From MFAQ01 sp964429015 (GTDB taxonomy: Bacteria > Patescibacteriota > Microgenomatia > UBA1400 > MFAQ01): 55,201 nt of DNA. Made by a program: the position numbers and the translations under genes. Numbering within the stretch: position 1 is the first letter of the stretch; the number at the start of each line of letters is the position of its first letter. The stretch lies in NCBI GenBank assembly GCA_964429015.1, contig CAYSAM010000005.1, positions 1 to 55,201 on the forward strand, written 5' to 3'. The notes below the pieces were generated by a model. The model worked only from the letters and a program-made list of their open reading frames with translations. It was not told the DNA's origin and ran no database searches. Below are positions 37,896-48,436 of the stretch, piece after piece.

Positions 37896-39169
37896 GTGGG
37901 GATGACGACGTAAATAATTTTGTTTTGGTAACTACCAGCAGGTGTGGTAGAAGTGGCGGTAACGCGATAATTTATTGTAAATTGCTCACTACTTATGGCG
38001 CTACTTTCTACAACAGCGCTGTGGTCGGCAACAGGGTCACCAGGAGTAGAGGTGGTAAAACCAGCGAACTTGCTACCAACAAAACGGTTGGCGGTGCCAC
38101 CAACCAAATCGCTATCGTCGGTAGTGTAACCAAAGCCATTACCACTCCAGGTAGTTGGAGCTGAATTTGGTGAAGCGTAATCGGAAATGGTGTTGGCGCC
38201 ACTGGTAAGAGGTTGTGTTTCGTGAGCATATATAGAGTAGCCATAGTAGGCGTTGGTGGAGGTGGTTAGGGTAGTGGACTTACTGGTGTCGGTGTAAGAG
38301 TTACCAGAGTTTAAGTTGTTAAATGCTAAAGAATTGGCGCTTATACCAAAGGTTAGTGATGGTGTTGAGGTGGTTGCGGTAGCTGTAGCGCTATAGGCAC
38401 TTTCGGTGTATTTGCCATTTTTGGCCTTGACCTTTATTTTGTAGGTGGTATTGGGGCGAAGGGTGCGGACAAATTCGCCAGTGCTACTGCCCCAGTTTGC
38501 GTATGTTTGCCAGTCTTCCGCACCAAGAGTAGTACTAATAGTATTATCGTCTTGAACATAATAAGTAGTTGTAAAGTTGTCACTAGAAATGGCAATGGCA
38601 AAAATGGCATCGCTGGGGTTGTTGCCGGTATCAATAATAAATTTAAGACGATCGTAGTTTGTGGCCGGGTTACTAAAGGTAGGAGCAGCGGGGACGTTGG
38701 CTTGGTTTGCAAAAGTAAGACCGGCACCGAGAGAGTAATTGGTAGAGTCTGCTTTACTAATATCCATAGACCCCGCTGTTCCTTGAACCGAGTAGTTTGT
38801 GGAGTTGGTTTCGGCAGTACCGCCGCCACCAAAATCGTAAGTTTTTAATTCGTAAGTGGTGCTTTGAGGGCCGGCGTAAACAAAAGAATTGTATATAAAG
38901 AGAAAAAAGAATACTGTGGTAGCAAAAAATACTTGGTTCGGAGTACAGAAAAATCGTGCTCGCGCGTACCTGTCTCGGGTAAGCCTCGCATGGACATGAC
39001 TGCGCGCGATTTTTTCTTTTACTCCTGCACCTTCGTTTTTTGTTTTTGTAACAAATACATTTATGTTACTTTTGATATCTAAGTTGGTAGATTGATATAC
39101 TAGTTTATGATTTGATTTACCCTGTAGAGTTTTATTTTGGAGATTATATTTGGAGAATAAATAAATCAC
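37896..39169 (-). CDS. Secreted fibronectin-like/beta surface protein, module B (3' end in gap, start uncertain)
   Basis: The mature protein begins near 38875 after a signal-like helix (VFFATTVFFFLFIYNSFVYAG). It contains YDFGGGGTAETNSTNYSVQGTAGSMD, a fibronectin-III-like region (about 38650-38380, ending TTYKIKVKAKNGKY), and a C-terminal block homologous to the 33158 protein. No ATG, GTG or TTG occurs in frame near the signal peptide. The nearest is GTG 39169, which would add about 75 odd residues. A GC-rich palindrome (38960-39009) lies where the start should be, so the 5' end may be disrupted or mis-assembled. Confidence 0.65.
38960..39009. repeat. GC-rich palindrome at the expected start of the 37896 gene
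   Basis: TCGCGCG and CGCGCGA are inverted arms with an inner TGTC/GACA pair, followed by a T-run on the plus strand. It is compositionally unlike its surroundings. Confidence 0.5.
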
Positions 39170-39170
39170 T

Positions 39171-42100
39171 TTGCTTATTATATATAGTATTGATTTTGTA
39201 CTTAAAAGGCGCTTAAATGAAGAGAGTACTAGAAATAATAATAAACTAAAACAGTTGAGAATTCCTGCCCGAATCAAACTCCAGTTTCTCATCCTACCCA
39301 TTGCGATTTGGGTGGGGGTTTTTGTTTTTGCTAATGGTGCTTTGGCTACTGTAGGAGTCAATCGCCAAATAAACTTTCAGGGAAAAGTAGTCAACAAAGT
39401 TGCAGGGACAAATGTGGCCAATGGGAACTATGATTTTGAATTTAAACTTTACAATGTTAGTTCTGGAGGAAGTGCTATTTGGACAGAAACCAGAACTGGT
39501 GGTAACCAAGTTGCCGTAACTGACGGAATTTTTCAGGTGTCGCTTGGTTCGGTAACTACTTTTGCTTCGGCAGCGGTAGATTTTACCAATGATTCTTTGT
39601 ACTTAGATATTACTTTTAACGGCGAAACAATGGGTACTAGAATCCGTCTGAGTTCGGCTGCCTATGCATTGTTTGCCGAGCAAACTCAAGGTTTGTCCAT
39701 TGCTAGTGGAAAAACTATTACTTTTGCTGATAACTTTACGACTGCTGGTGCTTTTGCAACGACACTTACATCCACCGCGACCACAAATGCTACCTTGCCA
39801 GCAGGCACAGTAACCTTGGTGGACCTGGCTACTTCTCAGTCGTTAACTAACAAAACAATCGGCTCTACTGGTTTGGTTTTTTCTGGAGCAACGACCGACA
39901 TTGATACGGCTGCAGCCGAAGGATTAACACTTCAGGGTAGAGCAGCCAGCGCTTTTAATACCACATCGGGTAATTTAAGTTTTCAAGCTGCAGGCACGGG
40001 GACAATCGCAACTGTGCAAATAGGCGCGGGTGGAAGTGGTTCTACAACACCTGACTTTTTGGGGCTAGATGTGAAGAGCGACACTGGTGACCCGGCTGGC
40101 GGTTTTGAGGGAGCGATTTATTACAATACTTTTGATAATGTTTTTCGGTGTTATCAAAATACAGGTTGGACAAATTGTATTGGCACTGGGGGAACGTCGG
40201 CCTTTTCTGGTTTAACGGGTAGTACAAATACGACAGCAGCAATGGTGGTGGGAAGTGGCGCTAGTTTGGACTTTACAGGAACGGGAACTATAAATGCTAG
40301 CTCTCTAAACCAGACCTTTACTGGAACTACAACAAATGGATCGACGATTACTGCAAATAGTTTAACTTCGGGTAGTGGTTTGTATATAAACTCTACTGCC
40401 ACTGGTCTTACTGGTGCCTTGGAATCTATTTATTGGAATCCTGGGTCGGTAACTGCCACTGGTGACTTGTTATCTATAAATGCCGGGTCTGGAGCTGTAA
40501 TTGGAAACTTGTTGAATATAAAAGACAATGGAAGTACTGTACTTGGAGTATCACAATCGGTAATAAATGCTAATTTACCAACTAGTTTTAATGCAGCTGG
40601 AGATGTGGGAATTGCTTACGACATAAATTTTACAAATCCAACTGCGGCAAATATAAAGTCCAGTTCGCCTTTGTATTTAATTTCTGGTGAAGTTTTTAAT
40701 TCTTCCGATCTTACTTTGAGAACATATAATTCTGGAAATGTAATTGTCGATTCTCATTTGTTGGTAAATAATTCAGCTGTTTCGGGTAAAGCAGTAGCTA
40801 TTTTTAACCAAAACGAATCACAAGATATATTTACGGCTTCAGCATCTGGAGTGGCGAAATTCACAATAGAAAATGATGGCGATGCAACTGCTTCGGGAAA
40901 CATAACTATGGGAGGGCAACTACAAATTGGTCGTTTTGAAAATGCACCAACCCAAGTGGGAGCAGGAGCGCTTTACTATAACAGTACAAGTAACACGGTT
41001 CAGTTTTACAATGGTTCTACTTGGGGTGGTTTTGGTGGTGCAGTAACTTATACTTCTGGTGATGGTACGGGAGCAACAAGCCATGGGTCTGGTATGGAAG
41101 ATGGCACCGGAGGAATTGGTCTTTTGCAGGGTTGTGCAAATAATGAAATTCTCAAATGGAATGATGGAACTAGTGTTTGGGCATGTAGTGCCGACAGTAC
41201 TTCGGCTGGAGCAGGGGTGAGTACAATACAAGAAGGGGACACAACTATAGATGGTTCGGCAACCACCATAGACTTTTTAGCAGCCGACTTTACAGTTACC
41301 AGTTCTCCGGCAGGCGAAGCAAATATTGCCATCGACTATACAAACTCGGGAATAATAAGAAACACCGACCTTACAAGTGGAGATGGCGCTGGTGGAACTA
41401 GTACTGGTTCTGGTATGGAGATTGGTACTGGGGGAATTGGACTTTTGCAGGGCTGTGCTGATAATGAAGTGCTTAAGTGGAATGAGTCTAGTAGTGTGTG
41501 GGCTTGTGGTAGTAGTAACTATAGTAAGTTGGTTTCGGTAGCCTCTACTAATTTAGTGAACTCAACAGGGAATACTGCTGATAAAGCAATGGCTGATGCG
41601 GATGTAGATGCGACAGTAGGTGCGGCCTCGAGTGCAACAGAAGCTTTGCTTCAAGTAAATCTGGATTACAGCACTGAGGGGGCAACATCTGGGTGGCATA
41701 TGCATGTGGCACCAAATGGCACAGCTTTGGGAGTTGACAATGTTGTTTGTCAGATTGGAGATGATGATGTTCTTACCGGCTTGTTAGGTTGTGGAAATAT
41801 CGTTACTGTGAGTTTAGATGCGAATAAAATTTTTGATTGGGGTTTGGACGAAGTAAATGGTTCTTCTACTGTAGTTGCTCGTATAAATGTAATTGGTTAT
41901 TGGACTCCAGTAACAACTGGTGCTGACCTTGCAGAGTACTACTATGCAGCTGACGAGAGCATTAATCCGGGCGACGTAGTGAGCTTAGACCCGAGCTATC
42001 CCGCTGGAATAAGGAAGAGTACTGGAAAAGGAGATGAAACTGTTTTGGGAGTAATATCTACGGAACCAGGTATGGTGCTTGGTGATATCAAAAGAGATAG

Positions 42101-43154
42101 TGGGGTAAGAGTTTTAAATGACGAAGAAAGTAAAAATTTGGGAGAACGCAGAGCACTGCCTTTAGCTTTGGCGGGGCGTATTCCTGTAAATGTTTCCACG
42201 GAGAACGGCGCGATTGTGGCAGGTGACTACTTGACTGCGTCTTCTATTCCTGGTGTGGCTATGAAAGCAACAAAGAGTGGGAGAGTATTGGGGCAAGCCT
42301 TGTTTGGACACGATAAAAATGAAATTGGAGCGGTAATGATGTTTGTGAATAATACATATACCAAAGGAAGTTTTGAAACTAATAAGTTGAGTGGAGCCAA
42401 AGCCTTTGAGAAATTGTCTGCGATGGCGGATATAGATGTCGTTGAAGAAAATATGTCCGAAATTTATACAGACAGAGTGGTGGCAGGGTTGGACGTAATT
42501 ACCAAAAATATTTTTTCGCAAGATGCCAGTATTTCTGGAACTCTAAGAGCCGAGCGAATTGAAGCTGGATCTATTGCTGGGCTTGAGCAAATTGAAAATC
42601 GCTTGGGTAACCTAGAAAACTTACTTGCTAGTATGCAAATAGTGGAGTTTGGAGAAGGGGGACAGATAATAAATAAAAAAGAGAATATTTTTGATAGTTT
42701 GGTGAGTTTTTATAAAAATGCAGTCTTTAGAGGTGAGGTAAGCTTTGCAAAACAGCCAGTATTTAATACAGATACAGCTGGAATTGCGGTGATACCGGCT
42801 GTGGCGCGGTCGGTGGATGTTGTATTTGAGCAAGAATATATAAATCCACCGATAGTAAATGTGACGCTTCGAATTAAAGATGCGACGGAGAGCGCTAATA
42901 TTGCCGATGACATGAAGGTGGCAGTAACCAATGTAACTACAAAGGGCTTTAGTATTGTTATGGACCAGTACTCTCCCAGAGAAGTAGAGTACAACTGGGT
43001 GGCGATTGCGGTGTCCGAGGTGCGTAAGCAGTACGGAAAGTCGTTGATACCTGAGTCTGTTAACGTAGCTGGAGTTGCTACGACATCTGCTGACGTAACC
43101 ATAGAAACATTGTTAGAGGCAACTGTGGCTGCAGAAGTGGTAAATAGTGAATAA
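39171..43154 (+). CDS. Giant fibre-like surface protein (1,327 aa)
   Basis: A signal anchor (about 40-62, LPIAIWVGVFVFANGALA) precedes GVNRQINFQGKVVNKVAG. A very long Gly/Ser/Thr-rich beta region with phage-tail-fibre character follows. Two copies of a repeat (GSGMEDGTGGIGLLQGCANN and GSGMEIGTGGIGLLQGCADN) lie at about residues 640-770. The C-terminal part (LAEYYYAADESINPGDVVSL, RVLGQALFGHD) resembles peptidase G2/autoprocessing tail-protein domains, then a coiled coil and a final beta domain. Probably a cell-surface adhesin or fibre. The start is uncertain (TTG 39171 used; no SD). Confidence 0.75.
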   Translation: MLIIYSIDFVLKRRLNEESTRNNNKLKQLRIPARIKLQFLILPIAIWVGVFVFANGALATVGVNRQINFQGKVVNKVAGTNVANGNYDFEFKLYNVSSGGSAIWTETRTGGNQVAVTDGIFQVSLGSVTTFASAAVDFTNDSLYLDITFNGETMGTRIRLSSAAYALFAEQTQGLSIASGKTITFADNFTTAGAFATTLTSTATTNATLPAGTVTLVDLATSQSLTNKTIGSTGLVFSGATTDIDTAAAEGLTLQGRAASAFNTTSGNLSFQAAGTGTIATVQIGAGGSGSTTPDFLGLDVKSDTGDPAGGFEGAIYYNTFDNVFRCYQNTGWTNCIGTGGTSAFSGLTGSTNTTAAMVVGSGASLDFTGTGTINASSLNQTFTGTTTNGSTITANSLTSGSGLYINSTATGLTGALESIYWNPGSVTATGDLLSINAGSGAVIGNLLNIKDNGSTVLGVSQSVINANLPTSFNAAGDVGIAYDINFTNPTAANIKSSSPLYLISGEVFNSSDLTLRTYNSGNVIVDSHLLVNNSAVSGKAVAIFNQNESQDIFTASASGVAKFTIENDGDATASGNITMGGQLQIGRFENAPTQVGAGALYYNSTSNTVQFYNGSTWGGFGGAVTYTSGDGTGATSHGSGMEDGTGGIGLLQGCANNEILKWNDGTSVWACSADSTSAGAGVSTIQEGDTTIDGSATTIDFLAADFTVTSSPAGEANIAIDYTNSGIIRNTDLTSGDGAGGTSTGSGMEIGTGGIGLLQGCADNEVLKWNESSSVWACGSSNYSKLVSVASTNLVNSTGNTADKAMADADVDATVGAASSATEALLQVNLDYSTEGATSGWHMHVAPNGTALGVDNVVCQIGDDDVLTGLLGCGNIVTVSLDANKIFDWGLDEVNGSSTVVARINVIGYWTPVTTGADLAEYYYAADESINPGDVVSLDPSYPAGIRKSTGKGDETVLGVISTEPGMVLGDIKRDSGVRVLNDEESKNLGERRALPLALAGRIPVNVSTENGAIVAGDYLTASSIPGVAMKATKSGRVLGQALFGHDKNEIGAVMMFVNNTYTKGSFETNKLSGAKAFEKLSAMADIDVVEENMSEIYTDRVVAGLDVITKNIFSQDASISGTLRAERIEAGSIAGLEQIENRLGNLENLLASMQIVEFGEGGQIINKKENIFDSLVSFYKNAVFRGEVSFAKQPVFNTDTAGIAVIPAVARSVDVVFEQEYINPPIVNVTLRIKDATESANIADDMKVAVTNVTTKGFSIVMDQYSPREVEYNWVAIAVSEVRKQYGKSLIPESVNVAGVATTSADVTIETLLEATVAAEVVNSE

Positions 43155-43171
43155 TTAAATTAAGATAAGTA

Positions 43172-43867
43172 ATGAAGAAAAAGGTAATTTTTATTTTTGT
43201 ATTTTTGTTAATAGTTGGCTCAATTGCGAGTAGTGTTTATTTTTTTATGAAGTATAGGGGCGCTGTAGCCGAGCTTGGAAAAAAGAGTGGTGATCCAAAG
43301 CAAGAAGTAATAGCTATTTTGGATAAGGTGGGAAAATTAATAGATTTACCTACTGACGAAGAGCCAACTGTGGCTACTGTTACCGACAAAGAAAAATTAA
43401 AGGAGCAAAAATTTTTTTCTAAAGCCGAAAATGATGATAAGGTTATTATTTTTGTAAAATCTCAAAAAGCTATTTTGTATCGACCTTCTTGGAATAAGGT
43501 TATAGAGGTCGCTAGGGTTGATTCGATTGATCAGAAACAAGCTGGAGTAGAGCCATCACCGGCACTTACGCCGACACTGGTTGATGTAGTGGTTGTAAAT
43601 GGGACGGCTCAAAGTGGTTTGAGTTCTACTTTTGTAGAAAAAGTTAAGGCTGTAAGCGGAGTGAATGTTACTAAAAAACTCAACGGTTCTAATAAGGAGC
43701 GAGTGGAGAATCTGGTAGTCGATTTGGAGGGCGGAAAAAATACAACTTTGGCTCAAAAATTAGTTAATGTTTTGGGGTCTGGAACAATTGTTACTCAAAT
43801 GCCCGAGGGAGAGGCTACTCCAAGTTCACAAATAGTTGTCTTTTTGGGGTCGAGTTTTACTAAATAA
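43172..43867 (+). CDS. Membrane-anchored LytR_C-domain protein (231 aa)
   Basis: N-terminal membrane helix (about 4-27), charged linker, then a C-terminal LytR_C-type domain: LVDVVVVNGTAQSGLSSTFV, VSGVNVTKKLNGSNKERVEN, then a final SSQIVVFLGSSF. LytR_C occurs attached to wall-polymer ligases or alone; here the catalytic LCP domain is missing. Lies 17 nt after the fibre gene and 12 nt before the LamG gene, so likely one operon. No SD. Confidence 0.75.
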   Translation: MKKKVIFIFVFLLIVGSIASSVYFFMKYRGAVAELGKKSGDPKQEVIAILDKVGKLIDLPTDEEPTVATVTDKEKLKEQKFFSKAENDDKVIIFVKSQKAILYRPSWNKVIEVARVDSIDQKQAGVEPSPALTPTLVDVVVVNGTAQSGLSSTFVEKVKAVSGVNVTKKLNGSNKERVENLVVDLEGGKNTTLAQKLVNVLGSGTIVTQMPEGEATPSSQIVVFLGSSFTK

Positions 43868-43879
43868 TTAGTTTGATGA

Positions 43880-46800
43880 ATGGCTAAAAAACAAAATAAA
43901 ACCAAGAAGTCTGCACTACTTCTTGGGGTTTTTGTTTTTTTTGTACTGTTGGCGGTATATTTTAGGGTTAGAAGTGTAGACGCTTCTTGGTTTGATGACG
44001 GTTGGCGTTATAGAGTAGCCATACCTATTTCTGCACATACAGCAGCGGAAACAAATGTTTATCTGAACCTAACTAGTGCCAACGGAATTGATACAACAGA
44101 TACAACTAAATTTCAAACAGACTGTGGAGATGTTCGTTTTACAACAGAGAATGGTGAGATTCTGCCTTATTATCTGACGACAGCTTGTGGTTTGTCCCAA
44201 ACAGGCTTTCATGTTTTTTTTAAAAATTTTCCTGCCGGTGCACAAACAATTTATTACTATTATGGAAACCCAGGTGCACCTAATGGTTTTGTTTCTACAG
44301 ATTTTTCCACTGCGGCTTCGGCGGTAACGCTGGGAACAAGAGGATCAGAAACAAATGCTCCAATTACACCTTCGGCTCTTTATCGATTTGATGAGGGTAC
44401 GGGGCAGACTATTTATAACACTATAGAAACAACGAGAACTGGAACACTTGGCCCCGATGCTACGGTAACTGGCACAGACCCGTCTTGGAAGAGTGAGGTA
44501 TCTTGTGTTATTGGAAGATGTTTGCAGTTTACCGCGAGCAGTTCCCAGTACGTAAATGTAAGTGGGAGTGTAGCGGGTATTAAAGCTGTAAGTTTTTGGG
44601 TAAAACCAACAACGACAACAACTTCGTTGGTGGTTTTGAATGGTGCGGCTGGAAACGCTTCTATAAGTGTTTCGGCAGGGACAATATCGGCCGGAGCAGG
44701 ATTTTCTTCACCAACCATTTATGTTGATGGTGTTCAATCTACAACGTTGGTAGCAAATACTTGGCAGCTTGTAACAGTTACAACATCTTCGGGTATTACG
44801 GCAAGCAATGTAATGATTGGTAGGGTGAATACTGGTTATTTTGATGGGTTTGTTGATGAATTTAGATTGTTTGGGTCTGCACTTAGTGCATCTCAAATTA
44901 AGTCTATATATGCAAGTGCTATGGCTGCTCAGGCAACAGTTAAAGGGTCGTCGGTAAACTTTGGAGCGCCAGATGATAGAGCGGGGCAACTAACAAATGG
45001 GCTAGTTGGTTGGTGGAAAATGGATGAGTCTTCTGGAAACGCGGCAGACAGCAGTGGAAATGCTACAACATTAACAAACACGGCAGTTACTCCTTACGAA
45101 TCAATGAGTAAATTTGGAAGAGGAGCAGATTTTGAGAGTGGTAGCTCGCAATATATGTCGGTTGCGGATAATAGTGTTTTGTCTTTAACTAGTAGTTTGA
45201 GTTTGGCGGCATGGATAAAGCCAGAAACAGTGTCTGCTGGGACATATAACATAATAGGTAAGTGGGATGGAGCAAATGAGAGCTACAGATTACTCCAAAA
45301 TGGAGATGAGATTAGAATAGAGTTGGATTCATCTGGAAACTATGTAGAAACAACTTCGTCGAATTTGGCAGCAGGAACTTGGTATCATGTGGTTGGTGTT
45401 TACGACAGCCTAAAACAAGAAGCGCATGTATACATAAATGGCATAGAGGCAACCACCACAGTTACAGGATCGATACCGTCTTCAATTGGTGATGATGGTG
45501 GTAAATTCCACATTGGAGCAGAAGACTCTACGGGTGGGGCAGCAGGATTTTATGACGGTGTGGTGGATGAGGTGAGAGTTTATGGTAGAGCCTTGAGCGA
45601 GTTTGAAGTAAAACAGTTGTATCTGTGGGAACCTGGGGCATTTGCTATTTATGATTTTGATGGTAATAGTGGCACACCAGGGACGATAAATGATAAGTCT
45701 GGTAATGGTTTTAATGGTACGGTTGGGGGATCTATGAATACTGCGGATTGGGTAGGGGGTAAATATGGTAGTGCTTTGGACTTTGACGGCGTAGATGATG
45801 TGGTAAATATTTATTCTTCTGGATTTGCTAGTGCTTTTAACGAAAAACAGGGAGCTATTACCATGTGGATAAAAATGCCAAGCGCTGCCGCTTGGTCGGA
45901 TGCGACTTCAAATAGATCGGCAATTCAAATAGCGGCAGATGCAGGATCCAATCTAATTAGAGTTATGAAGTCGTCTTCGGGAAGTTATATCTCTATAAAT
46001 TACGCTGGGGCTGGGACTTTTGATGGATACAACTACACTTCTACGAGAACGGATTGGTTTAATTTAGCTTTTGTATGGGATAAGGCAGATGAAGAGGCAA
46101 GGGTTTATATTGATGGGCTACTTGTGGATACTAGTCCAAATCTTGGAGTATGGTCTGGAGCGCTTGCTAGCACTAGAGTAAATATTGCGGCGAGAACTTC
46201 GGCAGCAGTGGACCCGTTTGCGGGCAGTATAGATAATGTAAAAATTTATAATTATGCAATTAGCGCAAACAGAGTAATGGGGGATATGGGCGGGAAAAAT
46301 ATGGCTACACCTGTGGGGCATTGGAAGTTTGACGAAGGAGCTGGAGTAACAGCAAAAAATTCTATCAGTACCCTACACAACTTGGGTTTGAATGTAGCCT
46401 CTTGGAATTTATCTGGTAAATTTGGCGGTGCCTGGAACGGTACGGGGGGTGATGTGAGAGCATCTATTGCCACAGATCCAGATTTGGAGATAGCAGCTAA
46501 AGAGGTTTTTACAATATCGGGTTGGATAATGTCAGACGCGACAAGCAATCCTGCAGCGGCAGAGTATGTTTTGGCAAATGGGGGACCAAATAACAATGCG
46601 GGATACTCGGTATATTTTAATACTTCAGGTAATATTTGTTTTGGTATAGATGATGATGTTTCTTGGGGGCCAGATGTTTCGGCGTGTAGTAGTGTGGATT
46701 TTTATGATAATAGTTGGCATCATTTTGTAGCAGCAAGAGATGTTTTTTTGGACAAGATACTGCTATATGTTGACGGGATAAAAGTATCTGAGACGGCAGA

Positions 46801-48436
46801 TACTACTACAGGGTCGCTAGATAATTCACAAACTTTTTATGTCGGTGATATTGATACTGACAATGCTGGTAGTGGTGAAGAATTTGCGGGGGACGTAGAC
46901 GAACTTATGTTTTTTAGGACGCTCGCGGATATAGATCAGGTAAAACTGCTTTATAACAGTAATAAGCAGTCGACTTTGGGTGTAAATACGGTGTCGTCAG
47001 CAAATGTCGCTGATAAATCTGCTTTGGGAATTTATTGTGTGCCTGGGGATAGTAGTAGTTGTTTGCCTCCAGTGGGAGAGTGGCACTTTGATGAAAATTC
47101 AGGGACTACCAGTACGGCGGATAGTAGTGGAAATGATAACTCAATGTCTTTTTTTGGGTCCATGCCGTCTTCTGCGTGGCTAACAGGTAAGAAGGGTTCT
47201 GGCCTAAAGTTTGATGGTGTGGACGACTATGTTCAGGCATCAGAAAACGGTTTGTATGAAAGTGATAGCTTTACCTTGGAAACGTGGGTGAATTTTAGTT
47301 CACTACCGTCGGTGACGGGGGAAAGTTGTGCTTTATTGGTCAAAGCTCATCCCTCTTCGCCTTTTTATAGCTACAGTTGGACAGTGACAACCTCTAACGC
47401 TATTTTGCTGGATTGGGTAAGTACTACACCTACAAGCTATTATTCTGGTTCAAACGCAACAATTACTAGTTCAAATACTTGGTATCACTTGGTAACGGTA
47501 AAAAATGGAACCAGTGTAAAACATTACATAAACGGAGTAGATCAAACAAACTATTCAGATACCATGACTGGGAGTACTTACAACTCCTCTAGTTATTTAT
47601 GGATAGGAGCGGGTGGTGCAGGAACCACACAAAGATGTAAGGCTACTTTTGATGATACTAGAGTGTTTGGATATGCACGTAGTTTGTCTCAAGTGGTGTG
47701 GGACTATAACCAAGGTGGTCCAATAGCAAGATACAAACTAGACGAATGTCAGGGAGCTGTGATAAACGACTCTATGGGGAGAGCGTCTGCGGGATCGATT
47801 GTGGCTGGAGGTGCTCCAAACACAAGTGTAGGTAGTTGTGGTGTTTCTGACTCTGCAACCATGTGGTACGACGGACTATCGGGCAAAAATAATTATGGGT
47901 TAGGTTTTGATGGAGCTAGTGATTATGTTAGCTTGGGATCGCAGAGTTTGCTTAATACGCAGTATGCAAGTGTGGCAACATGGGTAAATCTGACAAATCC
48001 TACAGATGGTAATTCGAGAGAATTTTATAACAGAACAAATTCATCAAACTATGGAACCGTTGCTCTTAGAAAAAATAACTCTGGAAATGTTTATTATTTT
48101 CAATTGAGGCTAGATGGCAGCGAGTCAACTATTCGTGAGGTAAATGGCAGTGTTGCTAGTTCTGGATGGCATTTTGTTGTTGGTACATACGATGGCGCGA
48201 CTATGAAGCTTTATGTAGACGGTTCATTGGTTGGTTCAACATCTATTACGGGAACTATTGATGTAGATACTTTGGGAGCAATTGATATAGGTAGGAATCC
48301 GTCTGGGATAAACTACATGGAAGGAATTTTGGATGATGTGAGTATTTATAATTACGCTTTAACGCAGGCCCAAGTTGTAGCGGCGATGAACTCTGGCTCT
48401 GTAAGAATTGGTCCTAGTACTGGCAGCCCAAATTAA
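43880..48436 (+). CDS. Giant DUF2341 plus six-LamG surface protein (1,518 aa)
   Basis: Signal anchor (about 10-30). A DUF2341 domain follows (about 35-130: WFDDGWRYRVAIPISAHT, TIYYYYGNPGAPNG). Six concanavalin-like LamG modules come next. Each opens with a phrase such as GLVGWWKMDESSG, VGHWKFDEGAG, VGEWHFDENSG or IARYKLDECQG and closes with one such as VVDEVRVYGRALS, SIDNVKIYNYAIS or ILDDVSIYNYALT. LamG modules bind glycans or proteins, so adhesion to host or matrix is likely. No LPXTG or C-terminal anchor. No SD. Last gene of the surface operon. Confidence 0.9.
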   Translation: MAKKQNKTKKSALLLGVFVFFVLLAVYFRVRSVDASWFDDGWRYRVAIPISAHTAAETNVYLNLTSANGIDTTDTTKFQTDCGDVRFTTENGEILPYYLTTACGLSQTGFHVFFKNFPAGAQTIYYYYGNPGAPNGFVSTDFSTAASAVTLGTRGSETNAPITPSALYRFDEGTGQTIYNTIETTRTGTLGPDATVTGTDPSWKSEVSCVIGRCLQFTASSSQYVNVSGSVAGIKAVSFWVKPTTTTTSLVVLNGAAGNASISVSAGTISAGAGFSSPTIYVDGVQSTTLVANTWQLVTVTTSSGITASNVMIGRVNTGYFDGFVDEFRLFGSALSASQIKSIYASAMAAQATVKGSSVNFGAPDDRAGQLTNGLVGWWKMDESSGNAADSSGNATTLTNTAVTPYESMSKFGRGADFESGSSQYMSVADNSVLSLTSSLSLAAWIKPETVSAGTYNIIGKWDGANESYRLLQNGDEIRIELDSSGNYVETTSSNLAAGTWYHVVGVYDSLKQEAHVYINGIEATTTVTGSIPSSIGDDGGKFHIGAEDSTGGAAGFYDGVVDEVRVYGRALSEFEVKQLYLWEPGAFAIYDFDGNSGTPGTINDKSGNGFNGTVGGSMNTADWVGGKYGSALDFDGVDDVVNIYSSGFASAFNEKQGAITMWIKMPSAAAWSDATSNRSAIQIAADAGSNLIRVMKSSSGSYISINYAGAGTFDGYNYTSTRTDWFNLAFVWDKADEEARVYIDGLLVDTSPNLGVWSGALASTRVNIAARTSAAVDPFAGSIDNVKIYNYAISANRVMGDMGGKNMATPVGHWKFDEGAGVTAKNSISTLHNLGLNVASWNLSGKFGGAWNGTGGDVRASIATDPDLEIAAKEVFTISGWIMSDATSNPAAAEYVLANGGPNNNAGYSVYFNTSGNICFGIDDDVSWGPDVSACSSVDFYDNSWHHFVAARDVFLDKILLYVDGIKVSETADTTTGSLDNSQTFYVGDIDTDNAGSGEEFAGDVDELMFFRTLADIDQVKLLYNSNKQSTLGVNTVSSANVADKSALGIYCVPGDSSSCLPPVGEWHFDENSGTTSTADSSGNDNSMSFFGSMPSSAWLTGKKGSGLKFDGVDDYVQASENGLYESDSFTLETWVNFSSLPSVTGESCALLVKAHPSSPFYSYSWTVTTSNAILLDWVSTTPTSYYSGSNATITSSNTWYHLVTVKNGTSVKHYINGVDQTNYSDTMTGSTYNSSSYLWIGAGGAGTTQRCKATFDDTRVFGYARSLSQVVWDYNQGGPIARYKLDECQGAVINDSMGRASAGSIVAGGAPNTSVGSCGVSDSATMWYDGLSGKNNYGLGFDGASDYVSLGSQSLLNTQYASVATWVNLTNPTDGNSREFYNRTNSSNYGTVALRKNNSGNVYYFQLRLDGSESTIREVNGSVASSGWHFVVGTYDGATMKLYVDGSLVGSTSITGTIDVDTLGAIDIGRNPSGINYMEGILDDVSIYNYALTQAQVVAAMNSGSVRIGPSTGSPN

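Noticed and set aside
38942..39000. LPETG sortase motif near the module B signal peptide
   Set aside because: It occurs in a different frame from the surface protein and is not followed by a membrane helix in its own frame.
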